Positions 1-6,369 of a DNA stretch of 11,567 nt are shown here, piece after piece. The stretch is from NCBI GenBank assembly GCA_035509275.1, contig DATJLU010000069.1, positions 1-11,567 of the forward strand, written 5' to 3'. Position numbers and translations under genes: made by a program. The notes under the pieces are model-generated. The model did not search any database. It was given only the letters and a program-made list of their open reading frames with translations, and had not been told where the DNA came from. This DNA is from DAHUYF01 sp035509275 (GTDB taxonomy: Bacteria; Pseudomonadota; Alphaproteobacteria; ATCC43930; CGMCC-115725). The first letter of the stretch is position 1; every line of letters starts with the position of its first letter.

Positions 1-452
1 TTGCCGAGGTCGCCGTCGTATTTCGGCACCTCGTATTCCCAGACGAGGTGGTCGCGGAAGGTGTTGTAGGTGAGCTCGGCGATCAGCCGATGGTCCTGGT
101 GCAGATCGTCGCGGTAATGCGTCAGCACCAGCGACGGCTGGTAGTCGCGCTTGAGGCGCTCGAAGCTGTCTTTGATCTCGGCGTGCTGCGAGGGAAAGAA
201 GCCGTCGCGAAATCCCTGCACGTCGATGGTCGCGTCGGCGACGCCGGCGAGGAAATACCGCGCCGCCGCTTCGGCCTCTTGGCGCCGGTGCGCGTTGCCG
301 CTGAACACCAGCCAGCGCACGCTTATCTCGGGATGCTCGGCGGCAAGGCGCAGGATGCTGCCGCCGCAGCCGATCTCGATGTCGTCCGGATGGGCGCCGA
401 GGCAGAGCAGGCGCGGCGGCCGGGTGGCTTCAGCAAGCGTGAGCGCGAGCAT
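1..452 (-). CDS. PIG-L/LmbE family zinc deacetylase (partial, 3' end outside window)
   Basis: The window holds the first 150 codons; the C-terminus lies beyond base 1. The family removes N-acetyl groups from GlcNAc-type sugars using a zinc ion (MshB, PIG-L, LmbE-like proteins). The N-terminal signature AHPDDIEIGCGG is at residues 20-31. H21 and D24 are the expected zinc ligands and D23 the catalytic base. The second metal motif, HQDH, is at residues 118-121, with H121 the expected third ligand. ATG 452 was chosen because the HPDD motif sits close behind it, as is usual, and a GAGG lies about 6 bases upstream. The start lies 7 bases after the stop of the cytidylyltransferase gene, so the two are very probably co-transcribed. 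Next to a nucleotidyltransferase and a sugar methyltransferase, its substrate is probably a nucleotide sugar or glycan; the exact substrate cannot be read from sequence. Confidence 0.9.
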   Translation of the reverse strand, partial: MLALTLAEATRPPRLLCLGAHPDDIEIGCGGSILRLAAEHPEISVRWLVFSGNAHRRQEAEAAARYFLAGVADATIDVQGFRDGFFPSQHAEIKDSFERLKRDYQPSLVLTHYRDDLHQDHRLIAELTYNTFRDHLVWEYEVPKYDGDLG

Positions 453-459
453 GCCGGCC

Positions 460-1332
460 TCAGCCGCCGGCGCGGACCTGCCAGGGGGCGGCGGTCGGCT
501 CGTGTTCGGCTGGCCGCGCCGGTCCCGCGGCGGCTCGCGCGGGCGCGCCGGCCGGCTCGCGCCGCCACAGCTCCCAGGGCGCGCGGCCCTTGCTGTAGAG
601 CGTCTCGAGCGCCTGCAGGTCCTTGAAGGTGTCGACGCAGCGCCAGAACCCCTCATAGGCATGGGTCCCGAGCTTGCCGGCGGCGATGAGGCGCTGGAAC
701 GGCTCGACCACGAGCTCGTCGCCGGGCCGCATATAGTCGAAGATCTCGCGGCGCAGCGCGAAGTAGCCGCCATTGATCCAGGAATTGGCGCTGATCACGT
801 CGTCGATCGAGGTGACGATGCCGTCCTCGCGCCGCGAGACGAAGTGGAAGCTGTAATTGGGACGGACGCTGAGGAAGGTGCCGATCTGGTCGCTGCTCTG
901 GAACTGGTCGAGCATCAGCGGCAGCGGGAAATCGGAGAGCCCGTCGCTGTAATTGGCAAGGAAGATCTCATCCTCCTCGACGAACGGCCGTACCGCCATC
1001 AGCCGCTCGCCGATATTGGCGTTGATGCCGGTATCGACGAAGGTGATGCTCCAATCCTCGATGTCCTTCTGCAGCAGCTCGATGCGCTTGCCGCCATGCG
1101 ACAGCACGAAATCGTTGGAGCGGCATTCGTTGTAGTTGAGGAAGTAATCCTTGATCACGTCGCCCTTGTAGCCGAGGCAGAGGACGAAGTCGCGATGGCC
1201 GAAATGGGCGTAGTACTTCATCACCCACCAGATCAGCGGCCGATAGCCGATCTGCACCATCGGCTTCGGGATCGTGTCGGAATAGTCGCGCAGCCGCATG
1301 CCGAGGCCGCCGCAGAACAGCACTACCCGCAT
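460..1332 (-). CDS. RfbF-like glucose-1-phosphate cytidylyltransferase / sugar-phosphate nucleotidyltransferase
   Basis: A 290-residue protein of the RfbF/RmlA-type nucleotidyltransferases, which join a sugar 1-phosphate to an NTP to give an NDP-sugar and pyrophosphate. It resembles Salmonella RfbF along most of its length. The N-terminal nucleotide loop is GGLGMRLR (residues 8-15), then IPKPM with the signature lysine K23, GYKGDVIKDYF (54-64), YSDG with the metal-binding D130, INGGYF (186-191) and CVDTFKD with D234. The usual loop is GGxGTRL; here Met replaces Thr, and YSDG replaces YGDG. RfbF homology ends at APWELW (residue 256). The remaining ~34 residues are an Ala/Pro/Arg-rich tail. ATG 1332 has an AGAGG Shine-Dalgarno about 8 bases upstream. 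It is the middle gene of the minus-strand operon, 34 bases after the methyltransferase. CTP specificity is inferred from family membership. Confidence 0.9.
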   Translation of the reverse strand: MRVVLFCGGLGMRLRDYSDTIPKPMVQIGYRPLIWWVMKYYAHFGHRDFVLCLGYKGDVIKDYFLNYNECRSNDFVLSHGGKRIELLQKDIEDWSITFVDTGINANIGERLMAVRPFVEEDEIFLANYSDGLSDFPLPLMLDQFQSSDQIGTFLSVRPNYSFHFVSRREDGIVTSIDDVISANSWINGGYFALRREIFDYMRPGDELVVEPFQRLIAAGKLGTHAYEGFWRCVDTFKDLQALETLYSKGRAPWELWRREPAGAPARAAAGPARPAEHEPTAAPWQVRAGG

Positions 1333-1366
1333 GGCTTACCTCTTCCGCTCGCTACCGTCATTGCCC

Positions 1367-2725
1367 TCACGCATAGACCTTCGTCTCGGGAATCGGCACC
1401 ACGAAGCCGCCGCCCCAATCGCGGATGAAGGACATCTGCGCCATGATCTCGTCCTTGAGATTCCAGGGCAGGATCAGCAGATAGTCCGGCCGCGTCTCAG
1501 CGATGCGCTCCGGCGGGAAGATCGGGATATGCGTTCCCGGCAGGAAGCGCCCATGCTTGTAGGGGTTGCGGTCGACGGTGTAGTCGAGGAAATCGGTGCG
1601 GATGCCGCAATAATTGAGGAGGGTGTTGCCCTTGCCGGGCGCGCCGTAGCCGACGATGCGCTTGCCGGCGCGCTTGGCCTCGATGAGGAAGTGCAGCAGG
1701 CTGCGCTTCGTCTCGCGCACGCGCTCTTCGAAGGCGGCATAGGTCTCGAGCGCGCGCAGGCCGGCGCGCTGCTCGCGCTCGACCAGCGCCGCGACCGTCG
1801 GCAGCGTCGGCTGCGCCGCATTGTCGGCGTGGCAGACATAGAGGCGGAGCGAGCCGCCATGCGTCCACAGCTCCTCGACATCGAAGATGCGCAGCCCTTG
1901 CGCCGCCAGGATCCGCTCCGCCGTCATCAGCGAGAAATAGGAGAAGTGCTCGTGATAGATGGTGTCGAACTGATTGCCCTCGATCAGCCGCAGCAGATGC
2001 GGAAATTCGAAGGTGGCGACGCCGCGCGGCTTCAGGATCACCGGCACTCCGGCCAGGAAGCCGTTGATGTCCGGCACCTGCGCCAGCACGTTGTTGCCGA
2101 TCACGAGATCGGCGAGCGTATCGGCGCCGGCCAGCTCCTGCGCGAGGCCGCGGTCGAAGAACCGCGTCAGCGTCCGCACCCCCTTGGCTTCCGCCGCCTT
2201 GGCGACATTCTCGGCGGGGTCGATGCCGAGAACCTCATAGCCCTTGGCAACGAAATACTGCAGGAGATAGCCGTCATTGCTGGCGAGCTCGACGATCCGG
2301 CTGCCCGGGCCGAGGCGAAAGCGCTCCGCCGCCATGTCGACATAGGCCCGCGCATGATCGAGCCAGGCGCGCGAATAGGAGGAGAAATAGGCGTATTCGC
2401 GGAAGATCCGCTCGGGCGCGACATATTCCTTCACTTGCGCCAGCAGGCACTCGCCGCAGACCATCACCTTGAGGGGATAGAAGGGCTCCATCGTGTCGAG
2501 CTCGGCGGCGGTTAGGAAGCTCTCGCACAACGGCGACATGCCGAGATCGACGAAATCGTGCAACGCCCCGCCGCAGAAGCGGCAGCCGGAAGCCAGCCGG
2601 GCGGGGGCCGGGGTCTTCGCGGCGTCAGGGTGGCCGGACGGGGCAGGGGCGGGTTGCTGCGATCCCTCGAGGTTCTGTCCCTTGCCGCGCAGACGACGCG
2701 GGAAGAGCGGAAGATCAAGCGCCAT
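1367..2725 (-). CDS. Sugar C-methyltransferase, three-domain (zinc-binding N-domain, SAM fold, C-terminal Rossmann-like domain)
   Basis: A 452-residue class I SAM-dependent methyltransferase with the architecture of NDP-hexose C-methyltransferases (Methyltransf_13, Methyltransf_11/12 and Methyltransf_14 domains, as in TcaB9). Four cysteines, C48/C51 (CRFC) and C90/C93 (CGEC), form the N-terminal zinc site. SAM motif I is VELASNDGYLL (145-155), followed by the acidic end of strand 2 at GIDP (167-170). YHEHFSYF (257-264) matches the catalytic Tyr/Glu/His region of TcaB9. The C-terminal domain carries GYGAPGKGNTLLN (359-371). The frame stays open to 3031, but ATG 2725 was chosen: it has AAAGGA five bases upstream and leaves the zinc domain intact, while the upstream extension has no family match. 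The first ~46 residues are a basic, Pro/Ala-rich lead that is unusual ahead of the zinc domain. First gene of the operon; sugar substrate and methylated carbon are unknown. Confidence 0.9.
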   Translation of the reverse strand: MALDLPLFPRRLRGKGQNLEGSQQPAPAPSGHPDAAKTPAPARLASGCRFCGGALHDFVDLGMSPLCESFLTAAELDTMEPFYPLKVMVCGECLLAQVKEYVAPERIFREYAYFSSYSRAWLDHARAYVDMAAERFRLGPGSRIVELASNDGYLLQYFVAKGYEVLGIDPAENVAKAAEAKGVRTLTRFFDRGLAQELAGADTLADLVIGNNVLAQVPDINGFLAGVPVILKPRGVATFEFPHLLRLIEGNQFDTIYHEHFSYFSLMTAERILAAQGLRIFDVEELWTHGGSLRLYVCHADNAAQPTLPTVAALVEREQRAGLRALETYAAFEERVRETKRSLLHFLIEAKRAGKRIVGYGAPGKGNTLLNYCGIRTDFLDYTVDRNPYKHGRFLPGTHIPIFPPERIAETRPDYLLILPWNLKDEIMAQMSFIRDWGGGFVVPIPETKVYA

Positions 2726-2921
2726 ACATGTCCTTTCGCAGACCTCTCCGGCGCCGCCGGAGGTATCGCGGCAAGGGAACGCCACTGTCCAGGGATTGTT
2801 CCCACATCGGGGAAATTTCGCCCCCTGCGGGAGAGCTAGGAGCCTGCTCGGCCTCGGTTTTTTGTTGCTCGCCGGTTCCCGCCGTAGTTTCCTCGGTCCC
2901 CTGTCCCTGACGAGGATTTCG
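2726..2921. promoter_or_regulatory. Divergent intergenic region between methyltransferase and amidase
   Basis: 196 bases separate the two divergent starts, so promoters for both directions should lie here. For the amidase a weak candidate is TTGTTG (2862-2867), 17 bases, TAGTTT (2885-2890). I found no convincing -35/-10 pair for the minus strand. A perfect 7-bp inverted repeat with a 3-base loop lies at 2746-2762, inside the methyltransferase leader about 20 bases before its start. The region contains no small gene that I can support. Confidence 0.35.
2731..2736 (-). promoter_or_regulatory. Shine-Dalgarno AAAGGA that fixes the methyltransferase start
   Basis: AAAGGA on the minus strand lies five bases before ATG 2725. 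It supports this start over the in-frame upstream codons reaching back to 3031. Confidence 0.6.
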
Positions 2922-4292
2922 ATGCCTGCCGCCGCTCCAACCACACCCCCGACGATCCCCAGCCTTGCCGCCGCCCTCGCCGAGGGCCGCACCAGCAGCC
3001 GCGCCCTGGTCGAGGCGGCACTGGCCCGCATCGCCGATCCCCAGGGGGAGGGGAAGCGCTGCTTTCTCAGGGTCTATGACGAGACCGCCCGCGCAGCCTC
3101 GGACGCCCAGGACCGGCTGCGGAAGGCCGGCTATGTCGCCTCGCCCCTCGCCGGCTTGCCGATCTCGATCAAGGATCTCTTCGATGTCGCCGGCGAGCGC
3201 ACGCTGGCGGGCTCCACGGCGCTCCGCGATGCGCCCCCCGCCGCGGGCGATGCACCGGTGGTGGCGCGGCTGCGCGCGGCCGGCGCCGTGCTCATCGGCC
3301 GCACCAACATGACCGAGTTCGCGTTTTCCGGGGTCGGCATCAATCCGCACTACGGCACGCCCGGCAACCCCTATGATCGCCGCCGCATTCCCGGCGGCTC
3401 GTCCTCGGGAGCGCCGATCTCGGTGATGGACGGCATGGCGGTGGTGGCGATCGGCACCGATACCGGCGGCTCGGTGCGCATTCCCGCCGCCTTCTGCGGC
3501 ACGGTCGGCTTCAAGCCGACGCAGCGGCGCATCCCGCGCGACGGCGCGACGCCGCTCTCGGCAACACTCGATTCCATCGGCCCGCTCGGGCGCAGCGTCG
3601 CCTGCTGCGCGATTACCGACGCCGTCCTGGCGGGAGAGCCGCCGCTGGTGCCGCCCGCCGCCGAGATCGCGGGGCTGCGGCTGGGCGTGCCGCGCAGCGT
3701 GGTGCTCGATGATCTCGATCAGCAGGTCGCCAGCGCCTTCGAGCGCGCCTGCGCGACGCTGGCGCGCGCCGGCGCGCGGCTCGTCGATCTGCCGCTCGCC
3801 GAGCTCAAGGACTATGCCGCGATCAACGCCAAGGGCGGCTTCTCGCCGCCCGAGGCTTATGCCTGGCATGCCCCGCTGCTGGCGCGCCGCGGCGAGGATT
3901 ACGATCCCCGCGTGCGGCTGCGCATCGAGCGGGGGCGCGGCATGAGCGCAGCCGAATACGTCACCCTCTGCCGCGAGCGCGCGGAGTTCATCGCCCGCGT
4001 CGAGGCGCGCATCGCCGAGCTCGACGCGCTGATCATGCCGACCTTGCCGCTGATCGCGCCGGAGATCGCCGCCTTCGAGCGCGACGACGACTTCTGGCGG
4101 CTCAACTCCCGCATTCTACGTAACACCGCGATCATCAACTTTCTCGATGGCTGTGCGCTCACCCTGCCCATTCATCCGCCAGGCGCGGCGCCCGTCGGGC
4201 TGATGCTGGTGGGGAAAGGCGGGACCGACCATCGCCTGTTCTCGCTCGGCCTCGCTGTCGAAGCGGCGATCGAGCGCGAGCGCCAAGGCTGA
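2922..4292 (+). CDS. Amidase-signature family hydrolase
   Basis: A 456-residue serine amidase. The family hydrolyses carboxamides, releasing ammonia or an amine, through a Ser-cisSer-Lys triad in the cytoplasm. All three residues are visible at family spacing: K84 in SIKDLFD, S160 in GGSSSGA, and nucleophile S184 in DTGGSVRIPA (24 residues after S160, as in GatA). The usual GGSSGG is GGSSSG here. ATG 2922 was chosen over in-frame codons back to 2493 because GAGGA lies five bases upstream and the extension would run antisense into the methyltransferase gene. It could be confused with GatA of the tRNA amidotransferase, but no gatB or gatC is nearby, so a stand-alone amidase (indoleacetamide, mandelamide or similar substrate) is more likely. 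The substrate is unknown. Confidence 0.9.
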   Translation: MPAAAPTTPPTIPSLAAALAEGRTSSRALVEAALARIADPQGEGKRCFLRVYDETARAASDAQDRLRKAGYVASPLAGLPISIKDLFDVAGERTLAGSTALRDAPPAAGDAPVVARLRAAGAVLIGRTNMTEFAFSGVGINPHYGTPGNPYDRRRIPGGSSSGAPISVMDGMAVVAIGTDTGGSVRIPAAFCGTVGFKPTQRRIPRDGATPLSATLDSIGPLGRSVACCAITDAVLAGEPPLVPPAAEIAGLRLGVPRSVVLDDLDQQVASAFERACATLARAGARLVDLPLAELKDYAAINAKGGFSPPEAYAWHAPLLARRGEDYDPRVRLRIERGRGMSAAEYVTLCRERAEFIARVEARIAELDALIMPTLPLIAPEIAAFERDDDFWRLNSRILRNTAIINFLDGCALTLPIHPPGAAPVGLMLVGKGGTDHRLFSLGLAVEAAIERERQG

Positions 4293-4335
4293 CGCCGCGC
4301 GGACGGCGGGGCTGCCGCCGTCCGCGCGAGGCGTC
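4291..4335. terminator. Bidirectional hairpin terminator between convergent genes
   Basis: A perfect 14-bp inverted repeat, 4296-4309 with 4315-4328, closes on a 5-base loop (ggctg). A further pairing of gacgcc (4291-4296) with ggcgtc (4330-4335) can lengthen the stem, with a small bulge. It covers the last bases of the amidase stop and reaches the stop of the convergent small gene, so it can serve both transcripts. No U-tract follows, so intrinsic termination is not certain. Confidence 0.65.
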
Positions 4336-4676
4336 TATTGGCCGCCGGTCGGCCCGGTCGTGCTGCCGCTGGCGCGGCTGCCGGGGGTTTGCGGGCCGCT
4401 GGTGCCCGGCGGATTGGTCGAGCTGCTGGTGCCGCCCGGTCCCACCGCGCCGCCGACGCTGCTGCCGGAAGAGCCTGAGCCCGGTGTGCTCGGCGGCAAG
4501 GTCTCGCCCGAAGTCGTGCCCGGGTTCGTCGCCGCGTTGGGCGTGCCGAGCGTGCCCGATGGGCCGGTCGAGGTGCTGGTCCCCGCGCCCGGCGTGTTGG
4601 GCATCGGGGTCTGCGCCCAGGCGGAGCCGCCGGCGAGCAGGGCAAGAACGGTTGCGACGGATAGAATTGTCTTCAT
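4335..4676 (-). CDS. Small secreted low-complexity Gly/Ser/Thr/Pro-rich protein
   Basis: A 113-residue protein that I do not recognise as any named family. Residues 1-21 are a classical Sec signal peptide: K2, hydrophobic core VATVLALLAG, then the cleavage site SAWA followed by QTP. The mature ~92 residues consist almost entirely of Gly, Ser, Thr, Pro, Ala and Asn, with repeated TPG, GTSG and STGP-like pieces, almost no charged residues and no cysteine. It is probably disordered and periplasmic or extracellular. ATG 4676 has AAGGAA about four bases upstream. The gene is monocistronic and converges with the amidase. The opposite strand is also open here, but it lacks a ribosome site and protein-like features. 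Short proteins of this style are often annotated as hypothetical; the function is unknown. Confidence 0.7.
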   Translation of the reverse strand: MKTILSVATVLALLAGGSAWAQTPMPNTPGAGTSTSTGPSGTLGTPNAATNPGTTSGETLPPSTPGSGSSGSSVGGAVGPGGTSSSTNPPGTSGPQTPGSRASGSTTGPTGGQ

Positions 4677-4830
4677 CGGTTCCTTTCCTCAATGACGTGG
4701 TCACGCCCTCGGAAACAGGGGCGGCCGCCGCCCGGGTCCGGGCAAAACCCTGGCGCAAAAGCGCCGCGAGGGGGGCAGCGCAATGAGCGCGCCTCCCAAC
4801 CACGGGCTAATCGGTTCCCACGGTATTTCC

Positions 4831-4991
4831 CGCCTTTCCCGCGAAAGCGGGAAACCAGAGCGACGCGCTCCGCTCGCCGAAGCGGAAGTTCCTGGATGCC
4901 CGCTTTCGAGCGTGTGAAGGGATCGCACGCAAAGGTGTTTTCGCTGACATCGTGCGGCTCAGAGATGGACCCCCGCTTTCGCGGGGGCGAC
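4831..4991. repeat. Composite REP/BIME-like palindromic element, copy 1
   Basis: Two palindromes in opposite orientation bound the element. The left one pairs tttcccgc (4835-4842) with gcgggaaa (4847-4854) around a gaaa loop. The right one pairs cccccgc (4970-4976) with gcggggg (4981-4987) around tttc, which is gaaa on the other strand. A degenerate third copy (gcccgctttcgagcg) starts near 4898. Paired palindromes in inverted orientation resemble bacterial BIMEs or small non-autonomous elements. Confidence 0.65.
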
Positions 4992-5018
4992 GAATTCTAA
5001 AGCAAAATCAAATTATTC

Positions 5019-5149
5019 CGTCATTCCCGCGAAAGCGGGAATCCATACGGTCTCAAAACGCCACCTTCGTCCACTTCGATTTCTTCGCACACTCTTTCGC
5101 GGGCAAGGCGTCTCTTTGACTACCCCCTGACGCGTTCGCGGGAACGACG
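5019..5149. repeat. Composite REP/BIME-like palindromic element, copy 2
   Basis: The left end reads CGTCATTCCCGCGAAAGCGG; attcccgc (5023-5030) pairs with gcgggaat (5035-5042) around a gaaa loop. The right end (gcgttcgcgggaacgacg, 5132-5149) is a diverged inverted copy, so the outermost nine bases match as inverted ends at eight positions. Another diverged piece (ctttcgcggg) lies near 5094. This is the widespread repeat whose translation gives PAFAGMT-like peptides. Confidence 0.65.
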
Positions 5150-5209
5150 AAAGCATGCGCGATTCGGCCTTGCGGGGGTGGCTCTCGCGATGAGAACCGA
5201 AAGCGGAAC

Positions 5210-5572
5210 TCAACCCGTGCTTTCGCCGTCGAGCCGCGCGGATTTGCGGCGCAGATTGCGCTGCAGCCCGGACAGCACCTCGGACATGGTCTTGCCGCTG
5301 ACCAGGCGCTGGCGGCCGGTGAGCACGGCGAAATCGCCCAAACGGCCCGATCCCGGTGCCGTCTTGACCACGGTGTAGAGGGCGCTTTCCTGAGTGTGGC
5401 GGAAAATCGAGAACAGCGCCGCGCCTTCGCGCTGATCGATCGCGTAGTCGCGCCACTCGCCGCGCGCGACCTGACGGCTGTACAGCGAAAGCAGCTGATT
5501 CAGCTCGGGGCGACTGAAAAAGACCGTCTTGTGTTTGCGCCGGTAATCGCTGAGCCGGATGAATGTCGCCAT
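5210..5572 (-). CDS. DUF2794 family protein
   Basis: A 120-residue soluble protein matching DUF2794, an alphaproteobacterial family of unknown function. The core runs from VFFSRPELNQLL (17-28) through YSRQVARGEWRDYAID (31-46) to FSIFRHTQESALYTVVK (54-70). It has no signal peptide or membrane segment. The last ~15 residues are basic then acidic and probably disordered. ATG 5572 gives the usual N-terminus for the family, but no good Shine-Dalgarno precedes it. It is transcribed divergently from yfgM-bamB-der, with 152 bases between the starts, and faces the palindromic repeat region downstream. The role is unknown. Confidence 0.85.
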   Translation of the reverse strand: MATFIRLSDYRRKHKTVFFSRPELNQLLSLYSRQVARGEWRDYAIDQREGAALFSIFRHTQESALYTVVKTAPGSGRLGDFAVLTGRQRLVSGKTMSEVLSGLQRNLRRKSARLDGESTG

Positions 5573-5724
5573 CGACCGTCGCTGGAGAAGCTCGTCACGG
5601 GATTGCCACGATCGGCAGTTTTCCTCATTTCGACGCTGAGGTCCAGCCCCCGGTTTGCCTCGTTCGGGGTGAGGGGCTATGGTACCGGCCGCCCGGCGCG
5701 CGTCGGCGCGGGTTGGAGCATTTC
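5573..5724. promoter_or_regulatory. Divergent promoter region, DUF2794 / yfgM-bamB-der
   Basis: 152 bases lie between the divergent starts. A plausible sigma70-type promoter for the plus-strand operon is TTGCCT (5655-5660), 17 bases, TATGGT (5678-5683). Each box matches consensus at four of six positions, and the start of transcription would fall about 35 bases before GTG 5725. I saw no comparable minus-strand pair for DUF2794. Confidence 0.35.
5715..5718 (+). promoter_or_regulatory. Shine-Dalgarno GGAG deciding the GTG start of the TPR protein
   Basis: GGAG lies six bases before GTG 5725. It supports this start over the in-frame ATG at 5563, which would overlap the DUF2794 gene and add a lead with no family resemblance. 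Confidence 0.6.
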
Positions 5725-6369
5725 GTGAGCGATATCTTCCAGGAAGTCGATGAGGAGCTGAGGCGCGAGAACTTCGCCAAGCTCTGGGCGCGCTTTGGCA
5801 AGTACGTGATCGCCTTCGCCGTCCTCGTCGTCCTCGCCACCGCCGGCGTCACGCAGTGGCGCCAATACCGGACGCATCAACGCGAAGCGGAAGGCGCGCG
5901 CTACGTCGCGGCGCTCGATCTGGCGCGCGCCGGCAAGGACAAGGACGCGGCCGACGCCTTTTCCGTGATCGCGCGCCAGGCGGGCGGCGGCCATGCCATG
6001 CTGGCGCGCCTCGAAGAGGCGGCGCTGAAGGCGCGCTCGGGCGATAGCGCCGGCGCGGTCAAGCTCTATGGCGCGGTCGCTGCCGACACCTCGGTCGATC
6101 CCATCTATCGCGACGTTGCCACCTTGCTCGCCGCGCAATACGGGCTCGACACCGGCGATCCCAAGGCCATCATCGCTCAGCTCGCGCCGCTGACCTCGGC
6201 GACGAACCCGTGGCACCCGACGGCGCTCGAGCTGACGGCGCTGGCGCAGCTCAAGAGCGGCGACAAGGCGGCGGCGCGCGCGACCTATAAGCGCATCGCC
6301 GACGACTTGTCGGCGCCGCAGAGCTTGCGGGCGCGTGCCACCGAGATGATCGCGGCTCTCGCGGAGTGA
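5725..6369 (+). CDS. yfgM: YfgM-like tetratricopeptide membrane protein
   Basis: A 214-residue protein that starts at GTG with SDIFQEVDEELRRENF, the usual opening of the alphaproteobacterial YfgM/TPR_21 family. A short cytoplasmic N-terminus is followed by one membrane segment (about residues 27-44, YVIAFAVLVVLATAGV) and a periplasmic helical-repeat domain rich in Ala (about 50-214). In E. coli, YfgM is an ancillary subunit of the SecYEG translocon and works with periplasmic chaperones. The same neighbours follow it there (bamB, der), which supports the assignment. Its stop overlaps a possible GTG start of bamB by four bases (GTGA), indicating an operon with translational coupling. Membership rests on architecture and context; sequence similarity to E. 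coli YfgM itself is expected to be low. Confidence 0.82.
   Translation: MSDIFQEVDEELRRENFAKLWARFGKYVIAFAVLVVLATAGVTQWRQYRTHQREAEGARYVAALDLARAGKDKDAADAFSVIARQAGGGHAMLARLEEAALKARSGDSAGAVKLYGAVAADTSVDPIYRDVATLLAAQYGLDTGDPKAIIAQLAPLTSATNPWHPTALELTALAQLKSGDKAAARATYKRIADDLSAPQSLRARATEMIAALAE

Larger units (their letters stand above)
4677..5209. other. Gene-free region with palindromic repeats
   Basis: No supportable gene lies in these 533 bases. The stretch is less GC-biased than its neighbours. It contains two composite palindromic elements (4831-4991 and 5019-5149) and, at its left end, the upstream region of the small secreted protein gene. Open frames running through it translate the repeat; one minus-strand frame reads WIPAFAGMT, a string typical of translated copies of this repeat class. 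Confidence 0.7.

Noticed and set aside
151..2515. Long plus-strand open frames (151-1428 and 1298-2515)
   Set aside because: They lie antisense to three clear minus-strand enzymes and show no domain or ribosome site.
2715..3869. Minus-strand open frame opposite the amidase
   Set aside because: It is antisense to a gene with an intact catalytic triad; composition is Arg/Gly/Ala-rich shadow sequence.
2922..4292. GatA subunit of the tRNA amidotransferase
   Set aside because: No gatB or gatC gene is adjacent, and the signature is GGSSSG rather than GGSSGG; a stand-alone amidase fits better.
4360..4695. Plus-strand open frame opposite the small secreted protein
   Set aside because: The minus strand has a signal peptide and a Shine-Dalgarno; the plus-strand frame has neither.
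4835..5149. CRISPR array
   Set aside because: The repeats are palindromes of unequal spacing and alternating orientation, with no unique spacers of constant length.
5013..5456. Minus-strand frame ending in WIPAFAGMTE
   Set aside because: The ending is a translated copy of the palindromic repeat, and the rest overlaps DUF2794 in another frame.
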